Assembly: GCF_003611675.1 (NCBI RefSeq)
Contig: NZ_RAWA01000037.1
Coordinates: 1 to 39,997 of the forward strand
DNA: 39,997 bases
Origin: Corallococcus sp. CA053C
GTDB lineage: Bacteria > Myxococcota > Myxococcia > Myxococcales > Myxococcaceae
Direction: 5' to 3'
The notes beneath the pieces were generated by a model. The model was not told where the DNA came from. It did not search any database and saw only the letters and a program-made list of their open reading frames with translations. This document shows, in pieces, positions 21,831-31,935 of this stretch. The position numbers were made by a program, and so were the translations under genes. Positions within the stretch are counted from its first letter, which is position 1. Each line of letters begins with the position of its first letter.

Positions 21831-24800
21831 TCAGCCTTGCCTCCAAATCGGGTTCCAGGGCCGAACCTCTTCCTGATTTTCGGCAAACCCAAGCGTCACC
21901 ATCCACAACTGCCCTCGCTGCTCCACTTCAATGACCGTGGCGCCCCGCCCATCTGGCAGAACGAGTTCCTCGCCCTCGACGGGGCCTTCAGGCTGGGACT
22001 TTTCAGCCACAGCCATCACACGCCACCCCTGATCGAAACGATGCTCGAAAGCCTCCAGGAACGGGTTGCGGAGGGCGTGGACCCTGGCGAGGACCGGGTC
22101 TAATGCGTGCTCCACGACGTAGAGCCACCAAGCGCTTCCTGCCTCAAGGGCCTTCTGGAATTCCCCCCGGGTCACTTCGACGCCCCGAGCGGTCCATGCA
22201 CCGTCAAGTCCCTTGACCTTAATGAGCAGCGAGTCCTGCGTGCCCGAGGAGGCTAAGTCGTAGCCCAGGTGTGGGTCGGCGACCTCGACCGCATCTCGGC
22301 CCTCTTTACGCTCCCAATCGATGACCCGCTGCACAGCCTCGCGCCTGACGTGTCGGGCTTTTTCGGGGTCGAGAGTCGAAGTATCATAATCAGCTTGTGC
22401 GTCCCGGTGTACATAGCTCCGTAGACGAGTGGCCCCGCCCCGTTGCGAACGAGCTGAATCAGGTGACCAGGGATTGCTGCTGCCAAACCCAGGCGTGGTC
22501 GGAGCTACAGCAGGAAAATCTGTCAACAACGCGTCGTCTTCCGGGGCACCAGCAGCATTGCTCCATCCTTCCGGGAACGACTCTGGACCTGCTCCGCTTC
22601 CGCTTCGCCGCGAAGGAGGGATCGCAGGGGTGAGCCCCGGACCCTCAATCATCACGGGCTCCACGGTCTTGGCCATGGAGGCCATTCCAGTGTCGGTCAG
22701 AGAGGCGCTTTCCCTGTCATAGCCTTCCACGAGCGTCGTGTCCGCGAGTTCAAACTCTGAATCAGGCGCGAACCAGAGGGGAGCCGCCGCGCCCTGTGCC
22801 CCGGCGGGAATCATGGCAATCCCATCTTCATCGAGCAGGTCGGCCATCGCCGTAGGCTCGACTTCCAGGAGGCGGCTCAGCCGAAGGGCTTCCACTCTGC
22901 ACTCCGTGGCGAGCGTTCGGGCCAACTCGTCGCCCATCTTGCGCTTCTTCGCCTGAAGCAGCCAAAGGAGCGCGGCCTTCTGGTCCCAGAAGCTGCCAGC
23001 CTGCTGTTCAAAAACACACTCACCCGTGTCGTGAAAGCGACTCAGCACCCTCAGGTCGCGTGCCACGCGAATCGTCAGCCGTCTGGCCAGATCCAGCCGC
23101 TTGTCTGTCGAATCATCCGGGTTATCGCCCCGTTCAATGGCGCCGTGCCGTGCCAGCCTGCGCAGCGCCGTGTTGAACTCCGGGGAGCGGATCTTCTGTG
23201 TGAGCCGCGTCATCCAGGCAAGCAAATCGGAGTCTTGGGACGGGGTGGGTTCGTCCGCCAATGATTCAATGAGCACACCTTGAAGCGAGCGGGCTCCGGC
23301 TTTCCCTGCGATATCGAGCGACACTTCGATTTCTTCCACCAGCGGCAGCCGGCACTGAGCAGGGAGCCGCTTCAAACGAGGGTCATCCGGGATCAGAGTC
23401 TGCCTTGCTGGCAGTAACTGGCGCTCATGGGTGGGGACGTTGATCGTCTGAGCCTGAAGCCACTCACGATTCTCCACGCGCAGTTGCTGTAGCGCGGCCT
23501 CCACCTGGACAAGTTCTTCGTCGGAGAGGGCGCGATCTCCGATTCGCGAGCCCTGCTCGTTCAGCATTTCTACCCAATCCAGCGACTTCGGCCGAGGGCG
23601 CGCTCCGAGCCGGGTGAGTCCCTTGATGATTCGCGGCTGCCGGGCCAGATCCGAATCCTCCAGGAGCGAAACGCACCAACTGGCGGCGAAAGGAAGCGAC
23701 TCCAAGTACACGCGTAGAGGACGCCACCACCTGCCACGCAACAAAACGCAAGCATCCTGTTGCAATGATGTCAGTTCGTTCGCGACCGCCTTGGCCTCGG
23801 TTTCAGACAACTCCGCGACATGGTGCGCGAACGCCTCGAACGCCGCCCGGCAAGCCGTCCGCACCTTGTCTCCAGTCGCCCCCTGGTCGATCAACCGGAC
23901 CTTGGCGAAGTGTTGGCGGATTTCCACAAACGGAATCTGAGTGCGTAAGCCAATGGCCTTAGCCATTTCGGAAGGGAATCCTTCGCCCTGGAGCACCGGC
24001 AGTGAGGAGGCAATCAGGTGAAGGAAGCCAGGCGCCGCGAGCTCACAGGGTCTGAAGAGGCGGTTAGGCCACATGACCGCCGCCGCGACATCCTCCAGCC
24101 TAGCCGCTTCGGCAGGTAGCCAAGCGAATTGGTTCAGCGCATCCACGAACTTCTGAGAGCCATTTTTCTTGATGTTTCCGTAGCTGTCCCAGTGGCGCAC
24201 GATGTATTCACGAAGCACGTCCAGCCGTTCCCGTACGGTGGATGCGCCATATTGTTCGGCTTCGCTGATACATCCCTGGACAGCCTCGATCAGGTGGCTT
24301 GCTCGGGGTGTCGAATGCAACTGGAGGTCCGCGAAGAGCACGTTCCAGGACTGCGGCTCGCCGCCAAGGAAGGCCATGTCCGGAACCTTCGCGAATTTGC
24401 CGAGTACCTTAAGCGCTTCTTCCGCGTCTGGCCGATACAGGTTGGCAGGTGCCCCCAGGCCGCCTCCTTGTAGTGGGAGTATCGCCACCTTTCGAATCTC
24501 CGCTTCAAGGCTTGTGCGCTTCTCTGGAAGGAGCGTCGCCTTGAGCACGTGAAGGTGGTCGCGGAGCCAATGCAGCATTCCAAGCCGAGTCTCATTGGAT
24601 GCAGAACCGAACGCAGGCAGGAGGCCCGCTACTACGAAGGCGTGCACGTCCTGTTCGGGTACACGCAATGACTTGAAGAAAGGGCTCCACTGACCGCCTT
24701 CCCCTGGCTCCAGAAGCCGGTGACGCACGTCGATTCCCTGGGGTGGTACAAAGCCGCCGGGGACGAACAGGTCAGGCGTCTCAGCGGAGACGATAGCGCC

Positions 24801-27242
24801 ATCGGAAGTTGGCAACATGGGCAGTCGGCGCAGCGCGCCCACACGAGGATCGTCCTCACGAAGCCCTTCTGAAGTGCTCAGGAAGTCGAGGAGTGGGTCC
24901 AAAACAGCTCGCTGGGAGAAGGCCTCCCCGCAGAGCCAGGGCGTTTTGGAATGCGCTTCCAGCTGGCTGAGGAGGTCGTCAACGCCCAAATTCCGGACAA
25001 AGCCCTCGTGCCGAGACGCGAAGCCCCGGATGGAGCCAATGAGGGCTTCTGAACCCGATACCATCGGGACACCCAATTCATTGAGTGCCGCACTTAGCCG
25101 TGTAGGAACCTTGTTCACGAACAGCGGCGTCTGGACCGAGCCCATTGTGTGCAGGTGCCCCCTCTGGTCTGGAATCAGGAGAAGTGATTTAAGCGCTTGA
25201 TGGTTGGCACGCACCTCGGCTGGGGGGAGCTGCTCCAGGTGGTCAAATAACTGGACCCACCAAGCATCGTCAAAAGCTCTCGCGACTAGATATTCTCGAA
25301 GAACCTCGACCAGCCCTGCCACTCCCAGCCTTTTTAACCCAAGCGCCTCAACGGGACCCGTCAATCCCACGTCCGCTTGAAAACGCGGTTCTAGGAACCG
25401 ATGGTCCGCGCCTGCGAGAAGCAACCGCTCCGCGTCGTTCACTAGGTAGATAGGTCCACATTCCCCGAAGGTGTGGAGCTTCCCATCAGCAAGCAGCGCA
25501 AACGGGAGCCCCGCTAGTTTGTCGAGGCCCTTCTGGGCACAAAAGCGTGCCAGCGAAACTACCCACTCCGGACGGGTCAAAGCTGGATGAGGGGCCTCGT
25601 TCAGTGTGCAGCACACATCCCCGGAAGGATGCAGGCGACTAAAGGCCAGTAGAACATCCTCTGCAGAAAGGATCCTGGCCGCCCCTCCGAGGGCCGTGAC
25701 TGCCAAAGCAGGGAGCGGCGGCTCCAGGAGCGTGTTCCTGTTGTGCAGGAGAGGGTCCCTGAGTTGCTGATGCCAGGCCGCATCTAGCCCCCAGAAGTGC
25801 CCACCCATCCTTGCCAACGAGCGCCACTCCACCCCACCGGGCCCCATGCAACGGAAGACCGGTCGCATGCTGATGTCCGCGTAGAAACCATCGACCAAGG
25901 ACTGGTCGTGCGCGTCCCGGACCTCCGATGACCGAGGCCACAAACGATAGGGGTCTGTTCCGTCCGGACCGACATCGCGAGGCAGCAGTTGGATCAGTGC
26001 GGCCCAGGCGCTTCCCACGCCGTGACGCAGGAGTTGTTCGTTCCACTGGATCCGGAACTGGGCGGTCTCTCCCGTGCCAGCTTGCCGTGTGATACCTCGG
26101 CGCGAAGAATCCACGTCGAACCAGCCATGCAGGAAAACAGGCCAGGGGCTGGGATCGGCAAGGGGGAGGAAGCACGCCAATCCGCCGCGCTGATCGCTCG
26201 CATTCCACGGCGCGGCTGCGCCCGCCCACGGGAGGGCCTTCTCGCGGTGTCCGCAAAGGGTCTGTGCGAGGCGTAGCAGGTCGTTGTCGGGTCCGCGGTA
26301 CAGACCTGTGACGACGCTCCAGGCGCACTCCCTCCGGCTGTCCTCGTCTCGCACCTGGAATGTGTGGGCATAGGCGGCAACAGGAAGCGTCGCCTGGGAC
26401 TCCATCCACTGTTTCAACAACCCCCTTGGGTCTCCTTGCACCGCGTTCCGTAGGGGAGCCCGGGCGGCATCCACTTCAGCGGGATTGATGGTCGTGATTT
26501 CGTAGCGGGTCCTGTGCGTCCCATCTGGCGATATCTCGTCGATCCGGAGTGACAGGACTGAGCGGAGGAACACTAGCAGCGCGGGCCCCAGCTTCCGCAC
26601 CTCGTCCAAGATCACGTTGAAGTCACGATCCGTGAACGCCTCCTCGTTGATCTCGCTCCGCTCCGCCTCTGCTTCGTTGCGGAGCGGAAGGCGGAAGACG
26701 GTGCCTTCGAAACGCGCCGCACCAAGTAGCAGGCCAGCAGGGCGGAATGTCGCGACCCAAGCGGGCCAGGACATTTCAGAATCACTCAAGGACCAAGCCC
26801 AGGCGTTCCTCCCTCCTCCATGGGCTCGCCCGTGAGGATCGAACCACACCACCCAATCGCCGGTGAGCAATGAAGGATGGTCGGAGACGCTGTAGCTGGA
26901 GTTGAAGCCTTGTCCAAAACGCCCGATGCCCTGTGCCTCGTGCAATTTGCCGCCACTGTCGATGTGCTGAATGTTCTTAAGGTCCCTTTCTGTGAAGAGG
27001 CTATTATTGGCGAACAGCAAGGCAGGGCCGAGCACGATCTCCTGCTCAGAGGTGTTCATTCTCCCAGGATGCCGCCTGCGGTCGTAGGTCACGTGCAGGA
27101 AGGAAGCTCCGGCGTCATCCGCATTCTGGAGGAACTCCTTCACAAGCCCGGGGCCCTTGGGATAGCTCCTAACCAGATCGCGCAATCGCGCGGTGATACT
27201 GCTGGTCTGGTCGAACGCGCGTGGGGGGGGAGGAGAATCCAT
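21831..27242 (-). CDS. Giant sacsin-like HSP90-type ATPase with C-terminal DUF3883/NOV domain
   Basis: An 1803-residue soluble protein. The ATG at 27242 (preceded by AGGAA) was chosen because the ATPase domain begins ~15 residues later; the frame continues upstream to 27413. Residues ~15-230 are a GHKL/HSP90-like ATPase of the sacsin type: N-box E36-x3-N40-x2-D43 in 'EFLQNADDAGAS', 'FANNSLFTERDLKNIQ', and the lid glycines in GIGRFGQGFN (105-114). The long middle (~250-1550) repeats sacsin-like segments such as 'LLLIPDQRGHLH' and 'LPMLPTSDGAIV'. Residues ~1610-1760 match DUF3883 (NOV, nuclease-like fold): D1662 of 'GYD' is present, but the catalytic Glu position of the E-x-K motif is Lys1675 ('IKVKG'). 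The NERD-helicase gene follows one base later. A role in phage defence or nucleic-acid surveillance is inferred; the trigger is unknown. Confidence 0.85.
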   Translation of the reverse strand: MDSPPPPRAFDQTSSITARLRDLVRSYPKGPGLVKEFLQNADDAGASFLHVTYDRRRHPGRMNTSEQEIVLGPALLFANNSLFTERDLKNIQHIDSGGKLHEAQGIGRFGQGFNSSYSVSDHPSLLTGDWVVWFDPHGRAHGGGRNAWAWSLSDSEMSWPAWVATFRPAGLLLGAARFEGTVFRLPLRNEAEAERSEINEEAFTDRDFNVILDEVRKLGPALLVFLRSVLSLRIDEISPDGTHRTRYEITTINPAEVDAARAPLRNAVQGDPRGLLKQWMESQATLPVAAYAHTFQVRDEDSRRECAWSVVTGLYRGPDNDLLRLAQTLCGHREKALPWAGAAAPWNASDQRGGLACFLPLADPSPWPVFLHGWFDVDSSRRGITRQAGTGETAQFRIQWNEQLLRHGVGSAWAALIQLLPRDVGPDGTDPYRLWPRSSEVRDAHDQSLVDGFYADISMRPVFRCMGPGGVEWRSLARMGGHFWGLDAAWHQQLRDPLLHNRNTLLEPPLPALAVTALGGAARILSAEDVLLAFSRLHPSGDVCCTLNEAPHPALTRPEWVVSLARFCAQKGLDKLAGLPFALLADGKLHTFGECGPIYLVNDAERLLLAGADHRFLEPRFQADVGLTGPVEALGLKRLGVAGLVEVLREYLVARAFDDAWWVQLFDHLEQLPPAEVRANHQALKSLLLIPDQRGHLHTMGSVQTPLFVNKVPTRLSAALNELGVPMVSGSEALIGSIRGFASRHEGFVRNLGVDDLLSQLEAHSKTPWLCGEAFSQRAVLDPLLDFLSTSEGLREDDPRVGALRRLPMLPTSDGAIVSAETPDLFVPGGFVPPQGIDVRHRLLEPGEGGQWSPFFKSLRVPEQDVHAFVVAGLLPAFGSASNETRLGMLHWLRDHLHVLKATLLPEKRTSLEAEIRKVAILPLQGGGLGAPANLYRPDAEEALKVLGKFAKVPDMAFLGGEPQSWNVLFADLQLHSTPRASHLIEAVQGCISEAEQYGASTVRERLDVLREYIVRHWDSYGNIKKNGSQKFVDALNQFAWLPAEAARLEDVAAAVMWPNRLFRPCELAAPGFLHLIASSLPVLQGEGFPSEMAKAIGLRTQIPFVEIRQHFAKVRLIDQGATGDKVRTACRAAFEAFAHHVAELSETEAKAVANELTSLQQDACVLLRGRWWRPLRVYLESLPFAASWCVSLLEDSDLARQPRIIKGLTRLGARPRPKSLDWVEMLNEQGSRIGDRALSDEELVQVEAALQQLRVENREWLQAQTINVPTHERQLLPARQTLIPDDPRLKRLPAQCRLPLVEEIEVSLDIAGKAGARSLQGVLIESLADEPTPSQDSDLLAWMTRLTQKIRSPEFNTALRRLARHGAIERGDNPDDSTDKRLDLARRLTIRVARDLRVLSRFHDTGECVFEQQAGSFWDQKAALLWLLQAKKRKMGDELARTLATECRVEALRLSRLLEVEPTAMADLLDEDGIAMIPAGAQGAAAPLWFAPDSEFELADTTLVEGYDRESASLTDTGMASMAKTVEPVMIEGPGLTPAIPPSRRSGSGAGPESFPEGWSNAAGAPEDDALLTDFPAVAPTTPGFGSSNPWSPDSARSQRGGATRLRSYVHRDAQADYDTSTLDPEKARHVRREAVQRVIDWERKEGRDAVEVADPHLGYDLASSGTQDSLLIKVKGLDGAWTARGVEVTRGEFQKALEAGSAWWLYVVEHALDPVLARVHALRNPFLEAFEHRFDQGWRVMAVAEKSQPEGPVEGEELVLPDGRGATVIEVEQRGQLWMVTLGFAENQEEVRPWNPIWRQG

Positions 27243-27272
27243 GGGTTCCTGTTCGGGATGCGGAGATGCCTC

Positions 27273-27296
27273 AACAATATTTGACTGACAATACGG
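27273..27296 (-). promoter_or_regulatory. AT-rich segment, probable promoter zone of the sacsin/NERD operon
   Basis: A ~24-base run rich in A/T (containing ACAATATTTGACTGACAAT on the plus strand) stands out in GC-rich DNA, 31-54 bases upstream of the chosen ATG at 27242. On the minus strand it offers TTGTCA and AAATAT hexamers, but no pair has ideal spacing. The TGAC motif occurs twice four bases apart. Confidence 0.4.
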
Positions 27297-27414
27297 GGCA
27301 TGCGCAGGACCACGACGCACCCCCAGGCCGCGAGAACAAGGCAGCTGGATGCGGAGTCTTGCCAGTTTACTCAAGGGCGCGGCATCCCCCGTGAGGGGTA
27401 TGGACACGCCCACG

Positions 27415-27456
27415 AAAATCGCCGCCTCGCTTCCGGGGGACCGGAAACGGGCGGCG
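27415..27456 (-). terminator. Terminator after the ABC-F gene; right copy of the flanking repeat
   Basis: CGCCGCCTCGCTTCCGG (27420-27436) and CCGGAAACGGGCGGCG (27441-27456) form an almost perfect stem with a GGGA loop. On the minus strand ATTTTCG follows, as for a rho-independent terminator of the ABC-F gene ending at 27485. The left arm matches the element at 19660-19675. Confidence 0.75.
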
Positions 27457-27484
27457 TTGGCACTGCCTTGTGATGCCGTGCTGA

Positions 27485-29083
27485 CTACCGGCGCTTCTGC
27501 GCCGCGTCCGCGTGCTTCTCCATGAACTCCGAATACGGCCCGTTGAAGTCGAGCACTTCCTTGCCCGCCTCCAGGCTCCAGATGCGCGTGGCGACCTCGG
27601 AGATGAGCTCCTGGTCGTGCGTCACGCAGATGACCGTGCCGTCGAACTTCGACAGGCCTTCGGCCAGCGCCGCGATGGACTCCAGGTCCAGGTGGTTCGT
27701 CGGCTCGTCCAGGATGAGCACGTTGTCCTGCGTGATCATCAGCTTGGACAACAGCACGCGCACCGTCTCACCACCAGAGAGCGTGTCCGTAGGCTTCATC
27801 CGCTCCTCACCCGAGAAGAGCATCCGGCCCAACACGCCCGAAATCTCCTCGTTGGTCAGCTTCTCGCTGATCTCCCGCAGGTAGCCGAAGCACGTCGTCC
27901 CCTTGTGGATGACGCCGTGGTGGTCCTGCGGCAGGTAGCCCACCGTCGCCTGGTGGCCCCAGGTGATGGTGCCCGCGTCCGGCTCCGTCTTCCCGGCCAG
28001 CATCTTCACCAGCGTGGACTTGCCCACGGCGTTGCGGCCGATGACGCAGATGCGCTCGCCCTTGCAGACCAACGCTTTGAACGGCTTGATGACCTGCACG
28101 CCGTCGTAGGACTTCTTCAGGCCCTCGAACATCAGCGTCTGACGGCCGCTGATCACCTTCTGGTCGAACCGGATGAAGGGCCGCGCGATGTTCGAGCGCT
28201 TCAGATCCTCCGTCTTCAGCTTGTCGATCTGCTTGATGCGGCTCTGCACCTGCGAGGCGCGCGTGCCGGCGTGGAAGCGCGCCACGAAGTCCTGCAGCTG
28301 GAGGATCTTCTTCTTCTTCTCTTCCGTCTCCGACTCCACCCGGACCCGCAGCTGCGACTTCTGCCGGACCATGTCGTCGTAACCACCCGTGTACTGGATG
28401 ATGGTCTCGTAATCGATGTCCGCGATGTGCGTGCAGATCGAGTTCAGGAAGTGCCGGTCGTGGCTGATGGTGATCAGCACGCCCTCGTACATGTGGAGGA
28501 AGTTCTCCAGCCAGCGGATGGAATCGATGTCCAGGTTGTTCGTGGGCTCGTCGAGCAGCAGCCCGTCCGGCTTGCCGAACAGCGCCTGCGCGAGCAACAC
28601 GCGCAGCTTCAGGCCGCCAGTGAGCTGGCGCATGGGCTCTTCGTGGAAGGCCTCTTCGATGCCAAGGCCCGCCAGCAGCGTGGCCGCGTCGCTCTCCGCG
28701 GAGTAGCCGTCCTCTTCCGCGATGACGCCTTCCAGCTCACCCAGCCGGTTGCCGTCCTCCTCGGTGATGTCCGACTTGGCGAGCAGCTTGTTCTTCTCGT
28801 CCATCGCCGCCCACAGGTGGCGGTTGCCCATCAGCACCACGTCCAGGACGCGGTCGTTCTCGTAGCGGAAGTGGTCCTGGCGCAGGATGCCCAGCTTGCG
28901 CGGGCGGATGATCTCGCCCATGTCCTGCTCCTCGTCACCCGCGAGGATCTTCATGAACGTGGACTTGCCGGCCCCGTTCGGACCGGTCAGGCCGTAGCGA
29001 CGGCCCGGCGAGAAGGTGACGTTGACCTCCTCGAAAAGCTTCTTGGGCCCATAGGCCTTGGAGACGTTGATGACGTTGAACAT
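27485..29083 (-). CDS. ABC-F family ATPase, YbiT type
   Basis: A 532-residue cytoplasmic protein with two ABC ATPase domains and no membrane segments, the layout of ABC-F translation factors that bind the ribosomal E site. The ATG at 29083 gives the canonical start 'MFNVINVSKAYGPKKLFEEV'. First domain: Walker A GPNGAGKST, signature 'LTGGLKLR', Walker B 'GLLLDEPTNNLD'. A charged linker with 'EEKKKKILQLQDF' (about 240-300) follows. Second domain: GRNAVGKST, 'LSGGETVR', 'VLILDEPTNHLD'. Length and the GG-K/GG-E signatures fit YbiT best. It is divergent from tgt across 234 bases, an all-housekeeping context. Confidence 0.92.
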   Translation of the reverse strand: MFNVINVSKAYGPKKLFEEVNVTFSPGRRYGLTGPNGAGKSTFMKILAGDEEQDMGEIIRPRKLGILRQDHFRYENDRVLDVVLMGNRHLWAAMDEKNKLLAKSDITEEDGNRLGELEGVIAEEDGYSAESDAATLLAGLGIEEAFHEEPMRQLTGGLKLRVLLAQALFGKPDGLLLDEPTNNLDIDSIRWLENFLHMYEGVLITISHDRHFLNSICTHIADIDYETIIQYTGGYDDMVRQKSQLRVRVESETEEKKKKILQLQDFVARFHAGTRASQVQSRIKQIDKLKTEDLKRSNIARPFIRFDQKVISGRQTLMFEGLKKSYDGVQVIKPFKALVCKGERICVIGRNAVGKSTLVKMLAGKTEPDAGTITWGHQATVGYLPQDHHGVIHKGTTCFGYLREISEKLTNEEISGVLGRMLFSGEERMKPTDTLSGGETVRVLLSKLMITQDNVLILDEPTNHLDLESIAALAEGLSKFDGTVICVTHDQELISEVATRIWSLEAGKEVLDFNGPYSEFMEKHADAAQKRR

Positions 29084-29303
29084 GGCGGCGGCTTGTAGCG
29101 GAAATGGCGCGGCGACCAAAGACGCGCGGTGAATCAAGGCCCGGTGGTGTACCGGAAGGCCCAATGTAACCGCCCGCAGGCCCTGGAAATGCCGGCTTCG
29201 GGACTCCCCCACGGCTCCCCCAGGTAGGGAAAACGGCGCTTCTCCTCCTGGAGGCCAGGCGGGCGTCCCCAGGAAGCGGGTGCCTCCCGACGCGCGCCAC
29301 GGG

Positions 29304-30487
<1,184 letters not shown>

Positions 30488-30627
30488 ACGGCCGACGGGG
30501 TCGCGGGCGCGCGTTTCGCCGCCCGCCCACCGGCCGGGTTGTAGGAATCAGGGCAGGGGCTGCGGTACGGCGCGACCTGCCGGGTTAGCCTGCGGGGCCG
30601 GGCGCTGGAAGGTGCCCGCTCCGCCGC

Positions 30628-31830
30628 ATGGACCCTCGCGTCGCCACCCTCCTGAGCCACGTTCGCGCGAACGCCGAGAACCGGCCCGGCGTGTATCGGA
30701 TGCTCGGGCCTTCCGGTGAGCTGCTCTACGTGGGCAAGTCGGTGCGGGTCCGCACGCGGCTCCTGTCGTACTTCCGCGCGGACGAGGGCGAGAAGGCGGC
30801 GGAGATCATCTCCCAGGCGCATCAGCTGGAGTGGGAGTACACGCCCAGCGAGTTCGCGGCGCTCCTGCATGAGTTCCGGCTGATCAAAAGCCACCGGCCC
30901 CTCTACAACGTGCAGCACAAGCGGGACCGCTCGCACTGCTTCCTGCAGATCACCCGGGAGGCGGTGCCCCGGTTGCGCGTGGTGGGGCAGCCCGGCGGCA
31001 GCAGCGGCGCGGAGTACTTCGGGCCCTTCCACGGCCGGCACACCATGGCGGAGGTGGTGCGCGCGGTGAGCGACCTGCTGGAGCTGCGCGACTGTCCTTC
31101 CGATACACCGATGCGACTGGCGGATCAGATCCAGCTCTTCCCGACGAAGGAAGACCCCCGCTGCCTGCGCGGGCAGACGGCGCGGTGCATCTCACCGTGC
31201 GCGGGCGGGTGCACGCAGGCGGAGTACCTGGAGCGCGTCGCGCTGGCGCGGGCGTTCCTCAATGGCGAGTCGGACCGGCCGCTCGTCATCCTGCGCGAGC
31301 GCATGGCGATGGCGGCGCGGCGGCTCCAGTTCGAATACGCGGCGGAGCTGCGCGACCGCGCCGAGCGGCTGGAGCACGTGCAGTCGTGGATCGTGGAGCT
31401 GGGGCGGACGCTGCGGCGGCTGTCATTGGTCTACACGGTGCAGGGACAGGCTGGAGGCGAGGACCGCACCTACGTGCTGCGACGGGGACGGATCCGCGCG
31501 GAGGTGCCCGCGCCCCAGACGCTGGAGGAACAGGCGGCGCTGGACGCGCGCGTGCGGGACATCTTCTCGCTGCCGGAGCCCGAAGCGATTGGCCTCCGCG
31601 CCCAGGAGGCGCAGGAGCTGATGCTCATCGCGAAGTGGTTCCGCCTGCACCCTGAGGAGCTGGAGGGCACGGTGCCTGCCTCGGCGCGCACGGGGAGCGG
31701 CGAGGCGTCCGAGGAGGTTGAAGAGGCTCGGGCCGCGCTGGCCCTGACGCTGGAGCGCACGGTGGAAGGGCCGGGTGGGGTGGAGGAGGACGATTCCGAG
31801 CCCGCGCCGACGGATGCGGCGGGCGGGTAG
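30628..31830 (+). CDS. UvrC-like GIY-YIG nuclease lacking the C-terminal endonuclease half
   Basis: A 400-residue protein that matches the N-terminal half of UvrC. The GIY-YIG domain spans residues ~18-100, with GVY (21-23), YVG (34-36), Arg residues around 40-44 and the catalytic Glu82 in 'LLHEFRLIK'. The Cys cluster 'CLRGQTARCISPCAGGC' (C-x7-C-x3-C-x3-C) follows, then a UVR motif (~222-257, 'MAMAARRLQFEYAAELRDRA') that in UvrC contacts UvrB. The RNase-H-like and helix-hairpin-helix domains of UvrC are absent; an acidic tail ends the protein. It may act like Cho, an alternative 3' incision nuclease, or have another repair role. It is a monocistronic-looking gene after tgt. Confidence 0.85.
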   Translation: MDPRVATLLSHVRANAENRPGVYRMLGPSGELLYVGKSVRVRTRLLSYFRADEGEKAAEIISQAHQLEWEYTPSEFAALLHEFRLIKSHRPLYNVQHKRDRSHCFLQITREAVPRLRVVGQPGGSSGAEYFGPFHGRHTMAEVVRAVSDLLELRDCPSDTPMRLADQIQLFPTKEDPRCLRGQTARCISPCAGGCTQAEYLERVALARAFLNGESDRPLVILRERMAMAARRLQFEYAAELRDRAERLEHVQSWIVELGRTLRRLSLVYTVQGQAGGEDRTYVLRRGRIRAEVPAPQTLEEQAALDARVRDIFSLPEPEAIGLRAQEAQELMLIAKWFRLHPEELEGTVPASARTGSGEASEEVEEARAALALTLERTVEGPGGVEEDDSEPAPTDAAGG

Positions 31831-31935
31831 CCCTGACCGTGAGATAGGGCGTGTCGTGTCCAGACGGACGGTGCTGAACAGCCGACGTGAGTGGAGCTTC
31901 CTGGCGGGTGACACCGCGCAGGTGGGCCGGCGAGG

